A stretch of 63,368 nt of DNA, taken from contig JABFSR010000025.1 of NCBI GenBank assembly GCA_013140495.1, positions 1 to 63,368 of the forward strand, in the 5' to 3' direction. Below the pieces are notes generated by a model. That model was not told the origin of the DNA. It did not search any database and worked only from the letters and a program-made list of their open reading frames with translations. This document shows positions 54,501 through 62,321 of the stretch, piece by piece. Position 1 is the first letter of the stretch, and every line of letters starts with the position of its first letter. This DNA is from Verrucomicrobiota bacterium (GTDB lineage: Bacteria; Verrucomicrobiota; Verrucomicrobiia; Limisphaerales; JADLHS01). Made by a program: the position numbers and the translations under genes.

Positions 54501-56068
54501 TGGTTGAACTCCCGAACGCGCAACACACGAACAGCATTGTTCAAGGATTTCTGCCCACCGACTGGTATCCCGGCGCTGTTGTGGTGGACAGCAACCACCT
54601 CTACGTGGCCAACGTGAAGGGTCTCGGCAGCCGCGATGGTCAGCCCGTCACCACATCCTGGCAGATCGGCGCGCACCTCGGCACCGCCAACAAGATTCCA
54701 ATTCCCGCCGCGGAATCGTTGAGCAAATACACGGCACAATCCTTCGAAGCCGGTCGCGTTCCTTTCATCAAGAAAGCCCAGCAGCCACCGCTCGTCGGAC
54801 AGCCTCCGCTGCCGGTGCCCCTGCGCAGAGGCGAGCCTTCGGTGTTTCAACACGTCGTTTACATTCTCAAGGAGAACAAGACCTACGATCAGATGTTCGG
54901 CGACCTCCCGCAGGGCAACGGCGATTCCAACCTCTGCATCTATCCGCGCCTCGTCTCGCCCAATCACCACGCGCTTGCCGAGCAATACGTCCTGCTGGAT
55001 AACTTTTATTGCAATGGCGTCCTCTCGGCAGACGGACATTCCTGGAGCACCGAGGGCAACAGCGGTGATCATCTTGAAAAAGCCTTCGGCGGTTTCAACC
55101 GCAGCTATACTTTTGGCGACGACCCGCTCACCTATTCCTCCACAGGTTTCATCTGGAACAACGTCCTCGAACATGGATTGACGTTTCGCAATTACGGCGA
55201 AATGGATTACGCCTCCACCTCTCCTGCCAAAACGTGGTTGCAGATTTACCAGGATTACACGAACAACACCGACACCATCCGTTACGTCCAGAACATCGGA
55301 ATCGCCGCGCTGCGCCCCTACAGTTCCACAAATGTTCCAGGTTGGAATATGAACATCCCAGATGTCGTCCGGGCGCGTGGCTTCATCAAGGAACTCAACG
55401 CCGCGCAATCCAATGGTGTCTGGGCGTCGTTCCATTTCCTTTATCTGCCCAATGATCACACGGGCGGACCGCCCTCCCCGCGCGCACAGGTTGCCGACAA
55501 CGACCTCTCTCTCGGTCAGGTGGTGGAAGCCATCACAAAGAGCAGCTTTGCCAGCAACACCGTGATCTTCGTCATTGAAGACGATCCGCAGAGCGGTTAC
55601 GACCACGTGGACGGACACCGTTCGATCTGTCTTGTCATCAGCCCCTATACAAAACGCGGCAAGGTCATCAGCAATTTCTACAACCAGGCGGGCGTGCTCC
55701 ACACCATGGAACGCATCCTCGGCCTGCCGCCCATGAACCAGCAGGATGCAATGGCTCCCATCATGTTCGAGTGTTTTACCAATGTCCCGAATTTCGCGCC
55801 TTACACCGCGCTGCCCAACAACATCGCGCTGACCGAAAACGTTGTCGCAAGCTTGATGTCTCCCAAGCAGCGTTACTATGCCAAGAAGGTCCAGAAGATG
55901 GATTTGAGCAAACCGGATCGAATCAATGATGACGTTTTCAATCGCTACATCTGGCACACTATCAAAGGCGATGTTCGCTACCCATCAAGATTTGTCGGCG
56001 GCCATGGCAAGGGGTTGAAGTCACTCGGTTTGGTACTCGCGAAGAATGCGAAAGACGATGATGATTGA
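51512..56068 (+). CDS. Secreted propeller-phosphoesterase with jelly-roll, Ig-like and LamG-like domains
   Basis: The 1518-residue protein has a signal peptide (hydrophobic core TMVIMLFALMSMCVPTVA). In order it shows a jelly-roll-like domain shared with the protein at 44617 (about 35-305), an Ig-like domain (PFSYQWRLNGTNISGATNAG, about 320-390), a LamG-like domain (about 395-620), a TNL-W-FYR module (about 640-690), and a YVTN/lactonase-like beta-propeller (PVDLVLSPDGKFIYIKNINN to HLYVANVKGL, about 715-1040). Last comes a phosphoesterase domain of the phospholipase C/acid phosphatase superfamily (HVVYILKENKTYDQMFGD, NFYCNGVLSADGHSWSTEG, VIFVIEDDPQSGYDHVDGHR). It probably degrades extracellular phosphorus compounds. 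It is monocistronic. Confidence 0.87.
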   Translation: MKCFCRTAAATMVIMLFALMSMCVPTVAAPITLPLPIHLENFDAVAEGGLPAGWSRTNHSTLPFASSNLNDLDSAPYAGWLVVDRSRFTSNFLTYAAHTPQDYSRVLSINTANVVNGQVVTNLAQGRFMFCTSGWREGSQIQYLFSPDFNLAGKTNIYVSYHSLFEQNQDSFGAVEYSVNSGATWLPIVYMLDGPDVLTGAGGAIDAIKTLTNRYADVATNFVGGVSYGGFYGAFIAATISQSLATNISARVDDNAVESKRVELFRLTAADNQSAVRFRFAHAGADSWYFGIDDFGLYSITPGALPVISNAPPSLNVSAGSAATFTVVAGGTPPFSYQWRLNGTNISGATNAGFAISTVNSSDQGVYTVVVSNSSGAIESAGATLTVYVPVVTGQWDFDLGDLRATVGADLEFLADTANFTTFPVVTINGQPAQVMGFGSNTITQGCYMRHEVKPNGGGQFVNQYTLLMDVMYPAPSSDQWRALFQTDPFNHEGNDADFLVGNASVLPDPNGVGAESQFNGSFSPDTWYRVAFAVDLTASAGQQLKKYVNGVNVGSQSLSGGVDGRYALGPTALLFTAGIGAGGFTRPGFVNSIQFVNGWMSPAAIAALGGPTADGLPAGNAAIRITNLVAAAASVTLNWMSPDGACFVERTTNLFSPNWQVVNSTITNRNLNVPISSNTAFYRVGQIKPDIRVGQLPDGEQAIPSKQILRAAGKQIQFSGRPVDLVLSPDGKFIYIKNINNLLVVDAATWALVQTISYPGSGASLHGIAMRHSGSHVYVTGAGNELYEWAVSVNGTVTFSRTIAMPGGSFPCGLAISADDSKAYVCLSIANKLAVVNLTSGAVTQQITVGIAPWDVVLSPDGNTAYVSDWGGRFPTGGDLTAPSAGTQVVIDSRGVAASGVVSFVNLLTGLQTAQTATGLHPCDLELSADGQTLYVANANSDTVSVINTVTRAVKETILVRPDPTFPYGSASTGLALSRDGSSLFVTSGGNNAVALVELPNAQHTNSIVQGFLPTDWYPGAVVVDSNHLYVANVKGLGSRDGQPVTTSWQIGAHLGTANKIPIPAAESLSKYTAQSFEAGRVPFIKKAQQPPLVGQPPLPVPLRRGEPSVFQHVVYILKENKTYDQMFGDLPQGNGDSNLCIYPRLVSPNHHALAEQYVLLDNFYCNGVLSADGHSWSTEGNSGDHLEKAFGGFNRSYTFGDDPLTYSSTGFIWNNVLEHGLTFRNYGEMDYASTSPAKTWLQIYQDYTNNTDTIRYVQNIGIAALRPYSSTNVPGWNMNIPDVVRARGFIKELNAAQSNGVWASFHFLYLPNDHTGGPPSPRAQVADNDLSLGQVVEAITKSSFASNTVIFVIEDDPQSGYDHVDGHRSICLVISPYTKRGKVISNFYNQAGVLHTMERILGLPPMNQQDAMAPIMFECFTNVPNFAPYTALPNNIALTENVVASLMSPKQRYYAKKVQKMDLSKPDRINDDVFNRYIWHTIKGDVRYPSRFVGGHGKGLKSLGLVLAKNAKDDDD

Positions 56069-56161
56069 TTCAGTGGTGGTTTCGTACAAAAGTCGCCATG
56101 ACGACCCCCAAAACTGGTCATTGAGCACACCACCAATTCCTTCTAACCTGCGCTCGTAACC

Positions 56162-57475
56162 ATGCAACGCACTGGAAATCATTTGCGCTCAGGCCTGCGT
56201 CCCAAAGCCAGGCCGCAACGCCAGCCCAAAGCCATCAAACCGTCCGCCGATCCGGTTGACGAGTGGCTGGCGAAATGTCGCCCGGGCTGGGCTTTGCCCG
56301 GCAAATTCCATTCCGACGAGGCGATTTATCGCGCCGATCTTGACCGCGTGTGGCGAACCGGCTGGCTCTTCGCGGGGCACACGTGCGAGATTCCGAAACC
56401 GGGCGATTATTTCACGCTGCAAGTGGATGCCGATCCTCTCCTGGTGATCCGTGCGCAGGACGGCTCGATTCACGGCTTGCACAATGTGTGTCGGCACCGA
56501 GGCTCTACAATTTGCCACGAGGAAACCGGGCACGTCTCGCGCCTCGTTTGTCCGTATCATCAATGGGCGTATGGGCTGGATGGCGGCCTGCTCTCGTGTC
56601 GCGGGATGCATGATTTGGACAAGTCGAAGTTTGGCTTGAAGAAAATCACCGTGCGTGAAGCGGGAGGATTGATCTATTTGTCGCTGGCGGACAAACCATC
56701 GCCGTTTGAACCGGCGCACGAACTTCTCGCGCCACTGGCGCGGCCACAGGGTTTCCACAGGGCGAAGGTTGCGAAGGCCGTGGATTATCTGGTGAAGGCG
56801 AACTGGAAATTGGTCTGGGAAAACAACCGCGAGTGCTACCACTGCAATCTCAACCACCCGCAATACATCAAGGCCAACTTCGACCACTACAACGCCGACG
56901 ACACCACGCCGCGCATAAAGCGGGAAATCAATGGAGTGGTCTCGCGCAGCGAAAAGAAATGGGCGGCCTCCGGTCTCGCTCCCACGCACACACAGACCGG
57001 CATGACGCCGTTCCCCGATGTCGAAAACAACATCTGGTTCTCCGCCAACCGGACACCGCTGGTGGACGGTTATCTTTCGGAATCCATGGACGGCAAACGC
57101 GTTGGACCGTTGATGGGAGATTATCAGGATGCGGACGTTGGAACCTTGCGCATCCGCACGCTGCCCAATTTTTGGAACCATTCCAGTTGCGATCACGCCG
57201 TCAGTACGCGCCTGCTTCCTGCCGGACCCCAACTCACCGCCATCCGCGTGTGGTGGCTTGTGGATGAGAAAGCCGAGGAAGGGCGCGATTACCAGTTGGA
57301 AAAGCTCATGCCCTTCTGGCAGCTCACCTCGGAACAGGACTGGGAGATATGTGAGCGCCAGCAGCGCGGCGTCAATTCCAGCGCCTTCACTCCCGGGCCG
57401 TATTCCACTTTCAAGGAATACAACGTGGATGGTTTTGTGCAGTGGTATTTGAAGATGCTGAAACGTGATGCGTGA
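56162..57475 (+). CDS. Rieske non-heme iron oxygenase, alpha subunit (quaternary-amine demethylase type)
   Basis: The 437-residue protein has the Rieske [2Fe-2S] ligands Cys110-x-His112 and Cys130-x2-His133 (CRHRG...CPYHQW). The mononuclear iron site is in ENNRECYHCNLNH with His227, His232 and probably Asp344 (SSCDHAVSTRLLP). The residue bridging the two centres is Glu224 where most ring dioxygenases have Asp; Glu is known in carnitine monooxygenase CntA, and this motif matches glycine-betaine demethylase GbcA. Family enzymes release formaldehyde or TMA from betaines. Its reductase is not in the window. The first 30 residues are basic and low complexity. It heads a gene series with an MttB-like protein, two FAD enzymes and ETF. 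Confidence 0.9.
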   Translation: MQRTGNHLRSGLRPKARPQRQPKAIKPSADPVDEWLAKCRPGWALPGKFHSDEAIYRADLDRVWRTGWLFAGHTCEIPKPGDYFTLQVDADPLLVIRAQDGSIHGLHNVCRHRGSTICHEETGHVSRLVCPYHQWAYGLDGGLLSCRGMHDLDKSKFGLKKITVREAGGLIYLSLADKPSPFEPAHELLAPLARPQGFHRAKVAKAVDYLVKANWKLVWENNRECYHCNLNHPQYIKANFDHYNADDTTPRIKREINGVVSRSEKKWAASGLAPTHTQTGMTPFPDVENNIWFSANRTPLVDGYLSESMDGKRVGPLMGDYQDADVGTLRIRTLPNFWNHSSCDHAVSTRLLPAGPQLTAIRVWWLVDEKAEEGRDYQLEKLMPFWQLTSEQDWEICERQQRGVNSSAFTPGPYSTFKEYNVDGFVQWYLKMLKRDA

Positions 57476-57543
57476 AAAGTGAGGCGTGATGATTGAGGCA
57501 ACGGATGAAAAGTTGGCAGCGCGGATGAGCAAGTGGCAGCGCT

Positions 57544-57642
57544 TTTGGACTGCGGCGGGAAGCGAAGCGCCACGCCGCTTTGGGGATGAGGAAAACGATG
57601 CAAAAGCGGTGTCGCCGCTGCGCTTTGCCACCGCAGTCCAAA
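57544..57642. repeat. Inverted-repeat element between the Rieske and MttB-like genes
   Basis: The ends TTTGGACTGCGG (57544-57555) and CCGCAGTCCAAA (57631-57642) are exact complements, with further pairing inside (AAGCGG/CCGCTT). It fills most of the 207-base gap, so transcription may be modulated there. The short reading frame that crosses it looks spurious. Confidence 0.75.
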
Positions 57643-57682
57643 TCATTGATGCCTGTGTGCGAACTTCCGGGGACTCATCACC

Positions 57683-59215
57683 ATGAACTTCCCCGGATTC
57701 GCCCAGTTGTTGACCGATGCGCAGGTGCAGCGTGTGCACGAGGCCTCGCTGGAAATTCTTCAGGAGGTTGGATTGGAAGTTCAGAACGCGAAGGCCCGCG
57801 CACTTTTCAAGCAGCACGGATGTGGCGTCGTTGACGATTCCCGGCGCGTAACCATTCCACCGCGCGTGATCGAGCAGCTCCTGAAATCAGTTCCGCCCAG
57901 GTTCACTTTTCATGCACGCAACCCGGAGTTTGATCGAACCATCCCGGATGAGTCCCCGCTTGTGATGACTGCGAGTTCCGCGCCGAACATCATTGATCCG
58001 GTAACGAAGGAGCAGCGTCCCGCCAACAGTGAAGACCTTGCCCGCGTGGCGCGCCTGATTGATCAACTGCCCGGCATTGATTTGTTTTCCGTGCCGGTCC
58101 TGGCTGCCGACGCTCCTGCCGGCCAATACAGCCTCACCCGCTTTTACACTGCGATGAAGTATTGCCGCAAACCGATTCGCGGCAGCGGTGATCCGGGCGG
58201 TGACAGTGAATCAATCCTCCAGCTCGCCTACGCGATTGCCGGCAGCGAAGCGGCGTACAAGGCGCATCCGTTCATCACGCACCATCATTGTCCGATCATC
58301 GCCCCGCTGAAGCTGGACGAGAACTCCACCGAGATGATGATTTTTTACACGGAACAGGGTCTGCCCAATCATCCCACCATCGTGCCCAACGCGGGTCTCA
58401 CTTCGCCGATGACTCTGGCCGGAACGCTTGCGCAGGGGAACGCCGAGTTTCTCGCCTGCGCTGCTCTCATGCAGATGGTTCGCCCCGGGACGCCGACAAT
58501 TTACAGCACCCTTTCCACTGTTGCAGACATGCGGTCGGGTGCGTACGCGTCCGGCGGCATCGAGTGCGGAATGCTCAACATGGCTCATGCACAGATGGCC
58601 CGGTTCTATTGCGTGCCATGCTCCGGCTACGTCGGGCTGACGAATTCCAAGGTGGTGGACGCCCAAGCCGGTTACGAGAAAGCCATGTCGTGCATGGGCG
58701 GTCTGCTGGCAGGGATGCACGTTTTGCAATTTGCCGGCCTGATCGAAGCCCTGCTGACTTTTGATTTTGGCATGGCCGTGGTGGACAACGAAATTTCCCT
58801 CATGCTCAAGCGCGTCGCGCGCGGCATGGAGTTCAGTGAAGCCAACCTGGCTCTCGCTGAAATCAAAGCCGTTGGCCCGTCCGGCATGTTCGTTGACACT
58901 GAGCTGACCCTCGAACGCATGAAGACCACGGCGTTCCTCCCGGACATCGCCGACCGCGAAAGCAGAGAGAACTGGTCAAAAAGAGGCGGCATGGAAACGG
59001 CGGACAAGGCGCTGCTGAAGGCCAGGAAAATTCTCGAGTCGGATTGTCCGTCCCTGTTCTCACCGGAGGTCGAGACCCGGATCCGCCAGCGGTTTCAAGG
59101 CATGGTCGCTGGCGAATTCAAGTTGTCCGAAAACTGGAAGGCGGGTGGCGCCACGCCAACCAATAACGCCGTTCAATCCGCCATCTTGAAAAACCACGAA
59201 GGAGTCGCCGCTTGA
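57683..59215 (+). CDS. MttB-superfamily methyltransferase-like protein without pyrrolysine
   Basis: The 510-residue protein matches the trimethylamine methyltransferase superfamily (COG5598). It shows VHEASLEILQEVGLEVQNAK at the start, VMTASSAPNIIDPVTKEQRP, ITHHHCPIIAPLKLDENSTE, TLAGTLAQGNAEFLACAALM and YASGGIECGMLNMAHAQMAR. The frame is uninterrupted, so it lacks the in-frame amber codon of true MttB. Non-pyrrolysine members (MtgB, MtcB, MtpB) demethylate glycine betaine, carnitine or proline betaine in anaerobes, passing methyl to a corrinoid protein. No corrinoid protein is seen here, and the neighbours are an oxygenase and FAD enzymes, so the methyl acceptor is unknown. The start ATG is 207 bases after the Rieske gene. 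Confidence 0.88.
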   Translation: MNFPGFAQLLTDAQVQRVHEASLEILQEVGLEVQNAKARALFKQHGCGVVDDSRRVTIPPRVIEQLLKSVPPRFTFHARNPEFDRTIPDESPLVMTASSAPNIIDPVTKEQRPANSEDLARVARLIDQLPGIDLFSVPVLAADAPAGQYSLTRFYTAMKYCRKPIRGSGDPGGDSESILQLAYAIAGSEAAYKAHPFITHHHCPIIAPLKLDENSTEMMIFYTEQGLPNHPTIVPNAGLTSPMTLAGTLAQGNAEFLACAALMQMVRPGTPTIYSTLSTVADMRSGAYASGGIECGMLNMAHAQMARFYCVPCSGYVGLTNSKVVDAQAGYEKAMSCMGGLLAGMHVLQFAGLIEALLTFDFGMAVVDNEISLMLKRVARGMEFSEANLALAEIKAVGPSGMFVDTELTLERMKTTAFLPDIADRESRENWSKRGGMETADKALLKARKILESDCPSLFSPEVETRIRQRFQGMVAGEFKLSENWKAGGATPTNNAVQSAILKNHEGVAA

Positions 59216-59282
59216 TCACGCGAAGAATCACGAGGCCAGAACGATTGCATCAAATCAACGCTTCAGATACAAAAGGAAACCT

Positions 59283-60551
59283 GTGAACGAAACCAATAAT
59301 AATACAGCCGACGTCATCATCATCGGCGGCGGCGTCGCGGGCTTGAGCACCGCCATGCAACTGGCCATGCGCGGCCAGCGCGTCATCGTGCTCGAACGCC
59401 AACGCCTTGGCTGCGGCTCCAGCGGTCGCGCCGCCGGGTTGCTCGGCCAGTTGCGCGGCACCGCCGAACACACGCGCATGCTGGCGGATGGGCTGGAGAT
59501 CGTGATGGAGTTGGAGAAACGCGCGGGCGTGGAGATTTATGTGAAGACCGGTTCGCTGCGCATCGCCGAAACTCCGGAACGCGCACAGGAAATCCAAGAA
59601 CTCGTCGCGATGGGCAAATCCATCGGGTTCAACATTGATCACATCTCGATCGCGGAAACCGCACGGCGGTTGCCGTACATGAAGACCGACGATTTGATCG
59701 AGGCTTGTTACTCGCCCACGGACGGCCACCTCCAGCCTGCGGAACTGGTGAGCGCGTACCATAAAGTCGGCAAGGGTCTCGGCGTGCGCTATGAAATCAA
59801 TTGCCCCGTTGAACAGGTCATCATCCAGGGCGGCCAGGTCAAAGGCGTCAAAACTCCGCGTGGAGAATTTCACGCTCCCGTCGTCGTCAACGCCGCGGGT
59901 CCGTGGTCATATCTCGTGGCCGATCTGGCCAAGGAGACGCTGCCGACCGCCGCCATTGGCCATTACTATCTGACCACGCGACCCGACCCCGATCATCCCG
60001 TGGATCGGCTCAGCCCCGCAGTGCGCAATCGTCATCACCGCCTCTACACGCGACCCGAAAGCGGCGGCCTCATCGTGGGCATCTACGAGGACGAGCCGGT
60101 TGAATACGACATGGAGAAACTGCCGAAAGATTTCGACATGAGCGCCATGAAAGCGGGGCGCGACAACTTGAACGTCGCTCTGCTCATTCATCTCACCCAA
60201 CAACGCTTCCCGTGGATCAATGAGCGCACCCCCATGACCATCAGCACGGGCATCATGACCTTCACGCCCGACGGCAAAGGGCTGTGCGGACCACTGCCCG
60301 AGGTGCAGGGATTGTTCCATTGCTCGTGCTGTTCCGGACACGGCATCATGCAAAGCCCGATTGTCGGCAAGGTCATGGCCGATTTGATCCTCGATGGGAA
60401 AACCAAATATGATCTGGAGTTCATGGAGGCCGATCGTTTCCATGACGTCCCCGGATATCAGGAGCGTGCCGACATCAAGCGCAAGTGTTACGAGATGTAC
60501 GCCAGCTATTATGGTCAGGTGGAAAAAGCAAATGTGGTCGTCAAACACTAG
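59283..60551 (+). CDS. FAD-dependent DAO-family oxidoreductase (sarcosine/dimethylglycine dehydrogenase-like)
   Basis: The 422-residue protein starts at a GTG with AAAGGAAA just upstream. ADVIIIGGGVAGLSTAMQLA (about 9-28) is the FAD GxGxxG loop, LERQRLGCGSSGRAAGLLG completes the site, and VVVNAAGPWSYLVADLAKE and CCSGHGIMQSPIVGKVMADL are typical of the DAO fold. Such enzymes oxidise N-methyl groups of glycine derivatives and pass electrons to ETF or oxygen. The ETF genes directly downstream make ETF the probable acceptor. No covalent-flavin His was recognised. The gap to the MttB-like gene is 67 bases. Confidence 0.87.
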   Translation: MNETNNNTADVIIIGGGVAGLSTAMQLAMRGQRVIVLERQRLGCGSSGRAAGLLGQLRGTAEHTRMLADGLEIVMELEKRAGVEIYVKTGSLRIAETPERAQEIQELVAMGKSIGFNIDHISIAETARRLPYMKTDDLIEACYSPTDGHLQPAELVSAYHKVGKGLGVRYEINCPVEQVIIQGGQVKGVKTPRGEFHAPVVVNAAGPWSYLVADLAKETLPTAAIGHYYLTTRPDPDHPVDRLSPAVRNRHHRLYTRPESGGLIVGIYEDEPVEYDMEKLPKDFDMSAMKAGRDNLNVALLIHLTQQRFPWINERTPMTISTGIMTFTPDGKGLCGPLPEVQGLFHCSCCSGHGIMQSPIVGKVMADLILDGKTKYDLEFMEADRFHDVPGYQERADIKRKCYEMYASYYGQVEKANVVVKH

Positions 60552-60578
60552 CATGGCAGCGGACACCACCAAACAAGC

Positions 60579-61331
60579 GTGAAAGTCCTCATCCCCATCA
60601 AACGGGTGCCCGACACCGACCAGAAGATTCAGGTCAAACCTGATGGCTCAGGCATCGTGACCGACGGACTGCCATTCGTGATCAATCCGTTTGATGCGAT
60701 CGCCGTCGAAGAGGCGTTGCGAATACGGGAGAAATCCACCGACACGGTCGAAGTACTGGCCGCGAGCATCGGCCCGGAGGTCTGCGAGCAACAACTCCGC
60801 ACCGCGCTGGCAATGGGAGCGGACAACGCGACACTCATTCAATGCGATGCGTCGCTCGATCCATGGAACGTGGCCTGCGTCCTCCGGGCATTCGCCGGTC
60901 GTTATCAGCCCGATCTCATTCTGATGGGCAAGCAGGGCGTGGACGATGATCTCAGCCAGACGGGCCAGATGCTTGCAGCGCTCCTCGACTGGCCCCAGGC
61001 AACCTTCGCCTCGAAGATAGAATTCCTTGGCAGCGGCCTCCGCGTGACCCGAGAAACCGACGCGGGGTTGGAAATCGTCCGCGTCACATTGCCCGCCGTC
61101 GTCACCGCCGACCTCCGACTCAATGAGCCACGTTACGCCTCAATGACGAGCATCATGAAAGCGCGGAAAAAAACCATCGAGCGCATTACGACGACCGAAC
61201 TTGGTGTAACTATCGAGCCGCGCCTGCAATTGCTCGGACTCGAGGCCGTGCCTTCGCGGAGAAAAAGTGTGCGCGTCGGCAGCCTCGACGAATTGCTCGT
61301 CAAACTTCGCGCCGAAGAAAAATTGCTTTAG
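60579..61331 (+). CDS. etfB: Electron transfer flavoprotein beta subunit
   Basis: The 250-residue protein starts at a GTG (KVLIPIKRVPDTDQKIQVKP). INPFDAIAVEEALRIRE, LAMGADNATLIQ, LILMGKQGVDDDLSQTGQML and TLPAVVTADLRLNEPRYASM are standard EtfB signatures, including the AMP-binding part and the recognition loop that docks to dehydrogenases. It is 27 bases behind the DAO gene and 8 bases before etfA. It should carry electrons from the local FAD enzymes to ETF-quinone oxidoreductase, which is not in the window. Confidence 0.94.
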   Translation: MKVLIPIKRVPDTDQKIQVKPDGSGIVTDGLPFVINPFDAIAVEEALRIREKSTDTVEVLAASIGPEVCEQQLRTALAMGADNATLIQCDASLDPWNVACVLRAFAGRYQPDLILMGKQGVDDDLSQTGQMLAALLDWPQATFASKIEFLGSGLRVTRETDAGLEIVRVTLPAVVTADLRLNEPRYASMTSIMKARKKTIERITTTELGVTIEPRLQLLGLEAVPSRRKSVRVGSLDELLVKLRAEEKLL

Positions 61332-61339
61332 AGAAAACC

Positions 61340-62305
61340 ATGCGCGCCCTCATCATTTGCGAACACGATGGCAAAGGCATCCGCCTTGGCAGTCGCTCGG
61401 CAGTCGCTTTCGCCAATGCGGTCGCGGAAGAGACGCGGGGCAGCATCGAATGCGTCCTGCTCGGCCACTCGCTCGCAGCGGTTACGCAGGATGCATCCAC
61501 ATACGCGCCGGTGCTGGTCGCCGACCATCCGGCGCTGGAAAATCCCGTGGCCGATCGTTATGCGAAAGTCATCGCGGACGTGGTCAGGCAGCGCGGTTAT
61601 GATTTGGTGGTCGCGGCGGCGACAACCTTCGCGAAAGATATTTTACCGCGCGCCGCAGGATTGCTCGGCGGTGCGATGGCCAGTGAAGTGATCGGCCACG
61701 AGTTCCGGGACGGTCGGCTTTGTTTTCGTCGCCCACTCTTCGCCGGGGCCGTCGTTGCGACCGTTGCGTTGAACGCCAAACCGCAAATCGTCACGATTCG
61801 TCCATCAGCATATCCGGCCGCCAGCGCGCGGCCCGAACGCTGTGGAGTCACCAGCTTTGCCGTTGATGAAGCGGCCTTGCCGAAGAAAACGGAATTCGAG
61901 GTCTTACAATCCAAACTTTCCAACCGCCCCGACGTGACCGAGGCGCGCATTGTCGTCTCCGGCGGGCGCGGCATCAAAAACAGTGAAGACTTTGAACGTT
62001 TGGTCGGCGGCCTGGCCGATAGATTGCACGCGGCGACTGGAAGCTCTCGGGCATTGGTGGACGCGGGGATTACGCCAAACGCATTTCAAGTTGGCCAAAC
62101 GGGCAAAGTGGTCGCGCCTGACTTGTACATTGCCCTGGGGATTTCGGGCGCGGTGCAGCACCTGGCAGGAATGAAAAACTCCAAGACCGTCGTCGCTATC
62201 AACAGCGATCCGGAAGCGCCGATCTTTGAAGTTGCCGACTACGGCCTCGTTGGAGATGTGTATGAACTCGTTCCGCAGTGGATCGCGAGACTCAATGGAA
62301 AATGA
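61340..62305 (+). CDS. etfA: Electron transfer flavoprotein alpha subunit
   Basis: The 321-residue protein has the N-terminal [20 protein letters not shown] and [20 protein letters not shown]. The C-terminal FAD domain carries [48 protein letters not shown], and [20 protein letters not shown]. These are diagnostic for EtfA. The gene starts 8 bases after etfB. Its stop overlaps a possible upstream start of the next gene (62295), so the three are surely one transcript. Together with EtfB it forms the heterodimer that accepts electrons from the DAO-type dehydrogenases. Confidence 0.95.
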   Translation: MRALIICEHDGKGIRLGSRSAVAFANAVAEETRGSIECVLLGHSLAAVTQDASTYAPVLVADHPALENPVADRYAKVIADVVRQRGYDLVVAAATTFAKDILPRAAGLLGGAMASEVIGHEFRDGRLCFRRPLFAGAVVATVALNAKPQIVTIRPSAYPAASARPERCGVTSFAVDEAALPKKTEFEVLQSKLSNRPDVTEARIVVSGGRGIKNSEDFERLVGGLADRLHAATGSSRALVDAGITPNAFQVGQTGKVVAPDLYIALGISGAVQHLAGMKNSKTVVAINSDPEAPIFEVADYGLVGDVYELVPQWIARLNGK

Positions 62306-62321
62306 CGGCAACGAAAAGACC

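Noticed and set aside
53804..55957. 717-codon minus-strand frame opposite the phosphoesterase
   Set aside because: Shadow of a well-supported propeller-phosphoesterase gene.
56189..57817. 542-codon minus-strand frame opposite the Rieske gene
   Set aside because: It crosses the inverted repeat and overlaps the start of the MttB-like gene; the Rieske ligands on the plus strand are unmistakable.
57683..59215. Pyrrolysine-containing trimethylamine methyltransferase
   Set aside because: The reading frame contains no in-frame TAG before the terminal stop, and no pyl genes are in the window.
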